A stretch of DNA of 64,000 bases from Prinia subflava (Eukaryota; Chordata; Aves; Passeriformes; Cisticolidae). Under the pieces are notes generated by a model, which ran no database searches, had not been told where the DNA came from, and saw nothing but the letters and a program-made list of their open reading frames with translations. Location of the stretch: positions 98,045,239-98,109,238 of the forward strand of contig NC_086248.1 of assembly GCF_021018805.1 (NCBI RefSeq), given 5' to 3'. A program made the translations under genes and the position numbers. Below, piece after piece: positions 13,017 through 23,700 of this stretch (the stretch's first letter is position 1; each line of letters starts with the position of its first letter).

Positions 13017-14630
13017 GGCAAAACTGGGCAGCAGCGGTTTGGGATGGCTCGGCTGAAGCGGGATCCTGGATGATGCAGGGGCCGCAGTGACCCAGAGACA
13101 CAGCTCAGGGCATGACCTGGCGCTGTTTCATAATTCAGAAAGCCTCTGTTTTCAGCATCCCTGAGATGCAATTTTGATGGATGAGGGTGTTGTTGCACAG
13201 GGCAATGTTGCTGAACTTTCTCCTGCATATGGAATAGCTGTGTGACTTTGGTGTCCTTTGGGGATGGACCCAGAATTAGAATTGGCTCGAAGGTGAATTT
13301 CTGGTGTGGATGACTGTGCTGAAAGAACAGGGGAGTAATGAGAAACCTGCTTTTTGGTCAAGTTCAAGCAGGATTTGGAAAGGGTTTTGAGTGAAACAAT
13401 GAGAGAAAGCAGCAACTAATTTATTGTGAGCTTGCAAATATTTTGTCCCACCCAAGATGCCATTTTTTCCTTATCTTTGGAATGGTTTCTCCTGTTGTGC
13501 AGTCTTGTTCGCTTTGTAAATAATCAGAAATGCAATTTCAAAATTAAAATATGGAAAACCTCATTAAAAATAATATCTGGAGCATTTTGGCATTTAAGAG
13601 GTGCAACATGCTGTTCTGAATAGCATAAACCAGCAATATCTGGCTGCTCTTACATGCTTTCTCCTCTCCACACCCAACTTAATTTTTCCACCTGTTTTTA
13701 CTTCACCTTGCAGGTACTGTGGTCCAGAACTTTGCAGGAGCAGACTGATGCTTTGTTGGAAGAGTGGTTGCTCAGTGCTCTTTCCTGCTGTGTTTGAGGA
13801 TGGTGGTGGTAGCACCTGGGCAGTGACAAGAGCAGACAAGTGTCATGTGCATGGCAAGGGACAGGATGGCTGTGATGGAGAGTTACTGTTGTGTCATCTT
13901 AAGACCATCTTAAGGGACTGATAGGGACCTGGAAAGGGCAGCATGGATGTAAGAGGTTTCTGGATCTTCGGATCTGGGAATATATTGGTGTCGGTCTATA
14001 AAAGCCGCAAATTTAATCAGCTAAAGGTCAAAGTAATTACAGAGTCTGTGACATTTCCTCCTGGGAAGGAGGCAGCAGGGGCTGTGGTTACAGCTGTGGG
14101 GTTTTGCCTTCTGAGGGCTGGCTTGGAAAGTTTTAAATCCCAATCTTCTCTGTAGTCTGGTTATGCAATTAAGGCAGAATTAATAAAGAAACAATCAATT
14201 TAGAAACAGGGCTTGGCTTACCTTGCAGCTTGGCTGGTGGGAATTGCTTCCTCAGGAGGCTGGGAGGGAGGTGGATTGGAGCGGGAGCTGCAGGGATGCT
14301 CTCACCTCTGCTGGTGCCATGAGCCAGGGGGATGAGAGAAGCACTGGTGGGCAGCTGGGAGGCACTGGTTAGAGAAAAGGGCTACCAGCTGGGTGCCTCC
14401 CTTCTTATCCCTTCCCTTTAATGACAGTTCTTTGCTGCTTTAGTCCTCAATGACTTACTTGACAGTTTCTGGACTCCTTCAGAAATGATTCACACAGAAG
14501 AAGTCTTACTTATTTATCTGTAATAGTGGCTGGAGACCTTTTACTGAGGGACTGTGCTGCCTGTGTTGAAGTGAGCTCTCACCTTGAATTCCAGCACCTG
14601 AATGGCCTCTTCTGCTCTCCCCCTCCCCAG

Positions 14631-14729
14631 GTGTACGACTTTGCACTACAGCCAGGACCTCCCGCCCACCAGCGTGGTCATCACCTTCCACAACGAGGCC
14701 AGGTCCACCCTGCTGAGGACAATTCGGAG
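14631..14729 (+). CDS. GALNT14: GALNT14 coding exon, start of catalytic domain
   Basis: First exon of the gene inside the window, 99 bp, preceded by a pyrimidine-rich tract ending in CAG and followed by GTAAGA. Its first base completes a codon begun in the exon upstream; the rest reads [14 protein letters not shown] and on through [16 protein letters not shown], the first conserved block of the GT-A fold in all GT27 enzymes. It ends after two bases of a Ser codon. Because it begins directly at the Cys following the stem region, it corresponds to exon 3 of the 15 expected from the human gene. Confidence 0.95.
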
Positions 14730-17700
14730 GTAAGAGACCCTGGGGATCTCTTAAAAGAGGCTCAGTGGGCCAGTGGTCATCATAAATAAAGGCAGAATCC
14801 GTTTGCACTCACCACAGCAAGCGGACCAGACCTGCCAGCTGTGGTCTCAAATGGTGACCGAGAGGAATTAGCCTGGAAGTTGTTCTCTGAGAAGTGTTTT
14901 ACAATGGGATGCTTGGGAAAGTGAGGAGCTGTGTTCCTTTTGCAGGGTCTAGCATGGGAAACTCTTGAGGGATCAGCAGATTAGACAGAGTCTGGGCTAA
15001 GAGCTTTCCTATCCAGCTGGGTATGAGTGCTCAGCTGTATTTTGTCCCAGCCCTTTAGGGACAGCTGTCATTCTACAGATATCTGTTCCAGGGCTGCTGT
15101 TTGAGCTTCTCCAGGGCCCCATTGAGTGCTAGAAAGGCCTGCTAATTGAGAAGCCCTAATGACACACATGCAGACCAGATTTTCAAGGATGGTTTCTGTA
15201 CTCCTGCAGCGACACGGTGGAGCACTCTGGGCATGCGGCCATTCCTTCATTTGTCGGTTTGTTCTTGGCTGTGTTTTGCTGTCGTGGATAGACTGAAGGC
15301 TTCATTTTCACTGCAGGCTTTTGAAATCTGTGCTTAATCCCAATATGTGCCTTGAATCTGCAGGTTCTCTTGTGGGAAGATCTGGTGGGGTGTGTCCAGG
15401 TCTAGGCTGGTGGGTTCCTCTGCAGCAAGCCTGGGTGTGCTGTGCTCTGTGCCAGTTCTGCTTTGCAGCTCCATCTTGTGTGCGCATAGTGAAGGTCTGT
15501 GCCCTGCTGCAAGTCTTGTCTTTTAAACCCTGGCATCCCCAGGGACCCCTTGCCATCACTGGTGCTGGTCAGACTGGGGTTGCTGGTGTAGGGGGAGGCT
15601 TCAGCTGTGCCCTGTTCACTGTCATGTCTTTGCTGAGCTTTTCTCTCAGCGTCCTTCCTCAGGTGAGCGTATCCAGGGCCACAAGTGAGTTTGACAGTCC
15701 TGAAATTGAATTCCTGCTCTGCTTTATGGTTTCATGCCCAATCCTGTCTCCTTGCTTCACACTCAGTAATCTGTCACTGCTTTCTCTCTCTGGAGTGTGT
15801 GGATTTTGGGTGACACTGATGCTTGATGCTGTGTACCACCTCCTTGATCCCAGACCTTCTCTTTCGTCTTTACAGTGCCTTGCATAAGTTTGCCATTCTC
15901 CAGAACCAGATGTATTTGTAACAGAGCTGGCACGTGCAGTCCTCTAGCCCCTGAGATACAGGGGTTTATAACATGTGAAGTGCAGGGATGGATTTTAATC
16001 TCATTTCTCCCCATAACTCTGCATCTGACTGTCCTGCCAGGTGTGATCATGAGTGATGTTGTCACATCAGAAATATTAGACCCATGGTACAGCTCCTAGG
16101 CCTGGATCCCCCATACTTGGCTTCACTAGAGAACTGTTCCTTGCAGTGATGACTAGATTAGAAATACAGGTACATTGAATTTTTACTTCTTCCTCTAGGT
16201 GATTATCCTTTGAAGTTTCTTATTTCCAGCATAAAAAGACTTTCTTCGTTGTTCCTCTTTTTTTTCTTTGCTTGACTTGATTAATTTGCTTTACTGCCTT
16301 CCTTACCTGGTTGTGTGTGATTTTTACCACAGCTTTGCCCCTTTGCACTGCTCCTCCTCACTTATGGGCCTGGCAATTCCAGTGCTCATGTTTTATCTCT
16401 GAGGACCCTTCTGAGCCCTCTTTCATGTAGGTTCATCCCCCAACACTTCCAGAGCCCCACTGAGCTGCAGCCCAGACGCAAGCCCAGGCAGTGAGGAACT
16501 GAGATGAAAGCCTTGGGCCCCCATCACCTCTGCCTGTCCCTGGGCTGAAGTACTGAACTCTCCTGAGCTGACTCTGTTTTTTTCTGGTCCCCATGGTTTG
16601 GAGGTGGCCTTTTGGCATCAGAGTTCACCGTTTTGCCCCTGGATGCAGTGCCTAGAGGCTTGATTTGATGCAGCCAGGCCTAGGGATACTAATCCTTGGT
16701 GGCAGGCTGGTGACATGGCTCCAGCTCTGTTCCTCTCTAGATGTGGTTATGCACATAGTGCCACCTCCCTTCCTCCTTTTGGACCCAGCTGAGGGCTCAT
16801 CTGCCTCTTTGGCCTCTGTAGGTTAATTTGCTGTGCCTTCTGACTGCTGGGGGCTTTTTCCCTCTTGCTCGCCAAATACTCAGTTTAATTAGATCTTCCA
16901 GCTGACTCCATCCCACAGTGGCTATAACAACATGGATCATTTTCCTTGGCCATTCAAAACAAACTCTGTCCTCCTAACAGTGCTTTGTGCCTTTTGGGGC
17001 AGCCTGTGGCCCACTGCTTTGAGCATTGTGGTGGGTAAATTTGGCACCTCTTCTACCCTGCTCTCCCCAGTACATGTCCACAGTAGTATAACCCTGGTGA
17101 CAGATGGACAGACTGAGAATAAGAGAGGTGATTTCTCTGTAGCCAGTGGAAGATTCTGAGTTGCAAACCTGGTTTCCCAAGTTCCAGCACGCTGGATTTT
17201 CCAGCCTCATTGCAGAATCAATGTTCTCAGTTAATCATCCTGTCAGGAGCAAGAAATAGGACAAAGGGACATTTCTTGGCTTGTCCAAAACCGTGGGTGA
17301 TGGGGCAGTGTCCCTGCAAAAAAACCCTGTGAAAACACAGAGGAGTGGCAGAGGAAAGTGCTGCTGAGGGCAGCAGGGGAGGGAATCACCTCTTGCAGAA
17401 GTGACCACATACCTGATGAGCAGGGGTGATTTTGTTATTCCTGCGGTTTCCCTGGATGCTTGAGAGCCTCAGTGCTCCCCAAGTGCTGAAGCTGAGCTGT
17501 GTTGCAGGCTTGGTGTGTTTGAGCCTCTTGGTGGGAAGCAGCAACACGTGGCCTCCAGGGCACCCCTTACTTATCCAGGTCATGCTGGGAGTGCTTGGGA
17601 CGGTTTGTTTTGCGTTCTCAGAGTTCTTGAGAGAAGCTGGTGGATTGTGTTGAATAATGAATTCATTTAAAAGTTTCATGATCTTTTCTCTGACCATTTG

Positions 17701-20700
17701 CCAGCCTGAAGTAAAGCAGTAAAAAAGGAAAAGTAAATTTATTGAGGGTCCACATCTCTGGAAATGGTGAGGTCAGCATTTATAAATGCATGTGCAATTG
17801 TGCTTGTGAATATGTACCACTGTCCAGAGAGTAGGGGATGGGTGTCATGAGAAGGGGAAATAGAAAATAGGAGAAGAAGCCAGAAAGGAGGAGATGGTCA
17901 ATAGCAAAGTAGCTCTGGAGATTTTTTAAGGTTTTGTTTACTGTACAGGTGGTGAAGAAAGTATCACTGGGTTGTTTCAACCACTGACTTTTCAACAAGT
18001 TCCTTATCCCTATGTGGTTCAGTTTCACGTATTTCAAGCTCCAGGGCTCAGTGCCTAAGAAATGGTGAGTCTCCAACAGTACATGAGGCGGGATCAAGTG
18101 AGTAAACCCAAGGGAGGAAGGCAGGAGCAAGGGATAAAATAAGCAATACAGAAGCATTAAAAATAAAATAAAAAAAAAAACCCTACCAAAACAACATTTT
18201 TTTTCTTTCCATCCTATACTAGCCTGGATTTAGCAAGGGAATCCTAATCCTGTCATGTGGATGACCTGCTGGGCAGATGGTGAGACAGTCCCGTTTACTC
18301 TGCTGAGTGGTTTTTATTTATTTATTCTTCAAACTTGCAGCTGGGGAGCTAAGGGCAGGAATAAGAAAACTTAAATTATTTACCTCTTGCTGACAACCCA
18401 AAACACATCCTTTGGCAGGAGTCCTGATGCAAGTGCTGTGAATACCACATCAAATATTTAGATCATTAATTAGCAGAGTGAGTTTCATGCCTTTCATTTT
18501 TCAGTGCTCACAGGTGAGAGAAATGATGTGCTGGGCATCCAGCACCTCTCACCTTCCCCTTGTGCCACTGCCTTGGCTGCATCCAGACACATCTGAGACA
18601 GGGAGGTGACAAAGCCTCCTTCCTTAGGCACCATATAGAGTCTGTGCCATAACTGAAATGAGCCTGATTAAAGAAGCAAAAACAAGCCAGGTGTTGCACA
18701 GAAACTGTATAATTAGCACTTTGTGCTGACTATTTTTTCATTTCTTTTTTTCTTTTCTGCTTTTTGCTTAAACCCTGGACTTTTTTTTTCTCTTAATTTG
18801 CTAATCATCTCTCGCGGTGACTGAGTACACAGCCCTCTGTGCGCTCTTACCTTTTGATGTTAACATAAGAGAACTCTTGAATTTCAAAGAGCTTGGTGGG
18901 TATTTGAAAGAATAAAATGCGAAAGCTGCAGTGTAATCAAAGCTCATTATGGTTATTCTTGGTGTGATGTCTTTCTTCCTACATAATTAGCTATTTGGGG
19001 TTGTTGAAGCAGTTCATTTTGGTGGGTATTTTCTCTCCATACTCTGTCTGATTTCGATAATTGTGACCCTTGGCCCTTTTCATACTTCATTATCCTCCCA
19101 AAGGTGTTTTTTTCCTTCCCAACAAGTCCTAATATGTTGCCATGGGGAGAATTAACAGGTTCATGAGTTCTCAAGGATGGGTGTCCACAGTCACCTCTTT
19201 AAAGCAAGTGGGTGATGACCCAAACCACACTGACTTGGTCAGAAGATCCAAATTCTTTCCTGCAAACATTTTCCATGTCTTACGTGGTCTGGATGGCTTT
19301 TGCACTGGTATTTATTTGGAGAAGAAATTGCTGGATCCAGTGCTTGCCTCTGGGTAAGTGGAAAAGGAGCCCAACAAATTCTGGAGGAGGATGGAAGAGG
19401 GACCTTACAATGAAACTTTAAGGTGAAATTCTCCATGGCTGTGACTGCGTAAGGTAAATAAATCGGAACAAAGAAAATTTCAGCGTTGTCTTTTCAAGAT
19501 AATTCAGCAGCAAACCTGTTCTTATTAGGTTGAGTAAGCGCTTTCTGGACTGGAGGCATGAGCTTTCATTTTGATGGTAACAGGTCTTTTGGCAATTTAA
19601 GGGAGAAAATGTTGTGATCTTTGGCTCAGCAGAACTTGAAAACTGTTTTGATTTGTTCAGTTATGCCCATCACTGCAGTATATATCTACCTATGTTTGAT
19701 TTCAGGGGAAAAAAATCTATAATAACAGAGGGACTTCAAAGCACTATAATATTGTCTTCTGATTTTACCCATATAAAAGGCAAAAAAAAAAAAGCCATGC
19801 ACAGACATAAAGAAAGGAAAGTATTAAAAAAAAAAATCAAAGCTGAGCAGAGGCACAAGTAATAGAAAAGCCAGCTTTGAATTTTTAAAAGTGCTTTTAT
19901 GGTCTATCTGAAAAAAAAACCCAAATCAAAAACTGTAATGTTGGAAACGTGGAGGATTTGATGCCTCTTTTTCCCATCCTCCCTGAGGAGTGCTGCAGGA
20001 GGGGTGCTTACATTCTGTGTTTGCAGCATTGTGTGTGTTATTATGTGGTTAAATAGAGCCCCAGTCAGAAAATGCATTGGAGACATGGATTTGGCTTTGC
20101 TGGGCATCTCCCTGTGCCTGCATTGAGTGACCCTTGGTTTAGCAGTGGTTTTGGGGCTTGCTGGGGTCTGTGCACCGCCTTGCAGGGACAGTAATGAGCT
20201 GGCAGTGTGCTAAAACCAGTGGGCAGCAGGTCCCATAGAGCCAGCCTTTGGACTGCCCTCACCAGGGTGAGTTGTTCACTCGAATTTGGGCAAGTGTTGT
20301 GTGGTGAGTGAGTCCCACGGGGGATTTGGTGGGAGAGGGCTGTGATGGTGCAGGTGCGGGGGTGCTGTGCCACCCACAGTGGTGTCTGTCATTAACCCCA
20401 CGGAAGGATGACAGTTTGTGGAGCCAGAGGAGTCCTTGGAGACGTCCTTCCCTCATGGGTCAGCATGCTGGCCTTTTCCCCCTTACTCTGGTCAGCCCCA
20501 CAGATGGCCACTGTTGGCATTCAGGGGTTGTCTTCCCTGGTTTATGGGGTGGCCAGCCAGGCACAGAGTTGGCAGCAAGCTGCTTAACCTGGGAACAGTG
20601 GGAGCCTGCACCTCTCCCCAGCCTAGGGTCTTGGAAATGGTCCCTTTCCTTCCCTAAAATGTGCTGTGGCAGGAGATCCTCTAAGGCACTGAGTACTGCT

Positions 20701-23700
20701 TAGAGCCCAGGCCTGAGCCTGCACAGCCCAATGCCACCGTGTTGCTTGAGTTATTCTGGCTGGTACCAGCAAAAGCAGAATCAGCCTCTCTGCAGCCACT
20801 TTCCCACAGAGTTAAACCCTGCACTGCATTTCTGGCAGCCAAATCTACAGGGGAGACCAGGCAGAGGCAGGCCTTGAATGTTCCAAGTTTCCCACTGCCT
20901 CTTCCCCTCCCGCTCTCGGTGGGTTACTTATTTATTTTGCTGGCTTTTTTACAACCCTGCTTCTTTCCTGCAGGTTGCACAGAGTTAGGTTTCCAGGCAA
21001 TCAGCACTTGTTAAATATTCCACTGAGCGTGATATTGCTCTCCTGTCTCTGTCTACTGATACTCGGCTACGGTAATTTGCTGAACTCAGCTCTGGCGTAC
21101 GGGGATTTCTAAAAAATAACAAGCCTATTAATAACAATAATTAAAAAACACTTGACAGGTGGAAACAGCACATCTAAATTGTTCTGTGTGTCCCAATGGG
21201 AGGAGGGATGCTGAGCCACTTTTTCCCAGGACTGCATTCAGGCTGTGGGTGTTGGAGGGGTGTTGGTACAAGCCAAAGTGTCGGGGTGGCCACAGCAGCT
21301 CCAGGCTGTTGCTTAGGGGATAGTGGCTTTCTCTTCCTTCAAACCTTAACATGCAAGGCATCTGAAGTGGGTGAAGAGTATGGCTTTTCCTAAGATCCTG
21401 AAACTGGAAGAGACAGGGATTGTCTTTCCAGATAAAGTAATTATTGGCAGCGATTTTTGAGGAACTCCACAAGGGAGGTGCTAGGCTTACCCACTTTGGT
21501 CTGATAGAAAAGCTTCTTTTTTGAGGATTTCTGCCCAGGGAAAAGAAAAACCAGCAGGAGGAAGGATTCATTATATATGGAAGAAATTCTTTTCTGTGAG
21601 TTGCTCAGAGAAGTTGTACATGTCCATTTACTTGAAGTGTTCAAGACCAGGTTAGATGGGGCACTGAGCACCCTGGTCTAGTGGAAGTTGTCCCTTCCCT
21701 GTGGGACTGAGATTGGAACTGGATGATCTTGAGGGTCCCTTCCAACCCAAAACATTTTCTGATTCTATGGTTCTGTGTCAAGCATCTGCCTTGGGATGTG
21801 TGCCTTCCAAAAAAATCTGGTTCAACTGTTTCTCTCTGCAGGGTTGTAATTCCAGCACCCGGAGGGGAGGGAGTACACCAGTGCAGGCAGAAGGCACCTG
21901 GCAAAGGGGAGCCCCCTGGGTGGGCATTTTTTGCCAGCTGGTTGGGTGGCTCCCAAGTCCTCTGGGGCTTCTGACCTTTGTAGCTCTCCTTACTGTGGTC
22001 TGGGCCAGGGATGTGGTTTTTCCAGACTTCCAGGTGTGGAGTTTTTTGCCAGAGTTTTAGGAGCTTGAGAGACTGGGAGAACCTGTTAATAAGGATCAGG
22101 CAGGGGATGAGGGGCTGCAGGATTGTTAGGTAGTTAAGTGACTGGCCTCCTGTGCTAGTGGGAGGTCTGAAGATCTGAAATTTGGGAGAATTTTAAATCC
22201 TTTGTGGAAAAGGAACCATGCTCAGGATGAAGGCAAAGAAGTTTAAATGCTGTAAAAGCCTGTACATCCTGACTGGCACAATGGAAGCCCAACTCAAGCT
22301 CTTAGGAGACTTTTGGGATGCTCTGGGGCTTCTGCTTGAAGCAGCATTGACCCTTTGCATTGACCCTTTGTTGGGGCAGGATTTTAAGCATGTGTAATAG
22401 CAACTGCAACTCCATGTCTTATGTGTCAGGCTGACTTTTGCACTGCTGTTCATTTGGAGGTGAAATTGCTGGAGCCACTGCAACCAATCCATGACCTCTG
22501 CACCGTGAGAGAAAGGGAAAGAACATGTCTAGATTTTTTAATAATAATAATAACCTTGGTGGCATAATTAAAGGGAAATTGTAGCTTTTTGCCACATCTC
22601 ACAGTGTCTGTCCACATGGAGGGAGCTGTGAACCACATCCTCCAGCCTCTCTCTTTCATTACCTGGGTGGGCTCCAACCCTGCTCTTATCCTCTCGGCAG
22701 CCTCCGAAACACAATCAGCTCGGATAAAAACAGGAGTTGTCCTGCCACAGCTGTGAGCTGTGTAAAGATGGGTTTGAGATGGGTAATTTTCTCTGTGTTG
22801 GCCATGCTGTCGTTGGACACCGTATCATTAGCCCCAGTGGAGGTGGAGAGGTGACAGCAGCTTTGCTGAAAGCCCAGTTAGGAATCTTGGTGCAATTTGG
22901 GGAAAAAACAGCACCGGTTTTTCCTGGCTTTATGTGGGGCACTGCTGTTGCTCACAAAGGTGAGAAGGGTGAATCTCAGCTTTTTCCTAAGAATACAGAG
23001 CACTTAGCTCCTAGATCAGGCTACAGGGAGTTGATAGCCAGGCACAGTAGATTACTGGGGGGTAGTTTCTGGGTTCTTATCTACTATATCCTTTCTATAT
23101 GGAAATCCAAGCCTGGTCTTCTGTGCTTTGGCACGGGGTCAGTTCCTCTGTTTTTCCGCTCCATTTGCTGGGTTGTTAAGTTGGTCAAGCACTGTCATGG
23201 ATTTTCTCTCTTCATTCCGTAGCGTGCTGAACCGCACCCCAGTGCACCTCGTCCATGAAATCATTCTCGTGGATGACTTCAGCGATGACCGTAAGTGACC
23301 CTTTCCCTGTGAAAAGCAAAGGGCCAAAAAGCCTGTGAGGGACTGGGATTAGCGCTGAGACAGGGGAGAGTTCGCTGGAGTGGAAGGAAATTTAAAGCTC
23401 TGTAGCTGTGAAGAGCAGACCCTGCTGTGCGGGGTTTGCATCGCCACGTTTAGAATTCAAATTCCAGATGATCCAACCTCTTCTCACAAAAATAATGCAA
23501 GAAAAGCGCTTGGCAAATCGTTTTTATGCCCAGCAGATGCGAATCAAATCCTTACACGGCTGTATCACGCCACGGCCGTGGTGTGTTTGATCTGGCTTTC
23601 GGCTGTAGCCAGAAGCAGTTCTGGGTTGATACCACTGGAATTCCACAGGCAATGGCAGTCTGACCCTCACCTTTGTGTAGGTGGTCACCAACTCTTGATT

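Larger units (their letters stand above)
1..14630 (+). other. Upstream intron of GALNT14 (partial)
   Basis: No coding exon could be supported in these 14.6 kb. The expected preceding exon (stem region, with a D-P-Y-K-L-Y-x-F-N-Q-R-E-S-E type sequence) was looked for and not seen, so the stretch is taken as the 3' part of the intron before exon 3. It holds CR1 fragments near 2668 and 9885, AT-rich islands near 5870-5990, 7020-7260 and 12040-12190, and a TATA-like site at 12932. The open frames here resemble no known family. Confidence 0.75.
14730..23222 (+). other. GALNT14 intron, 8.5 kb
   Basis: The longest complete intron. It contains a CR1 3' end near 21579-21776, a related repeat pair at 19272 and 22411, A-rich runs (18158-18180, 19782-19793, 19826-19836), a short TAA repeat (22540-22553) and a 13-base tandem duplication (22344-22370). 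The AT-rich region 18780-18960 looks like unique sequence and could be a conserved element. Confidence 0.85.

Noticed and set aside
14526..14789. Open frame covering the exon at 14631
   Set aside because: It reads the exon in the wrong frame; the frame shifted by one base gives the conserved GT27 block.
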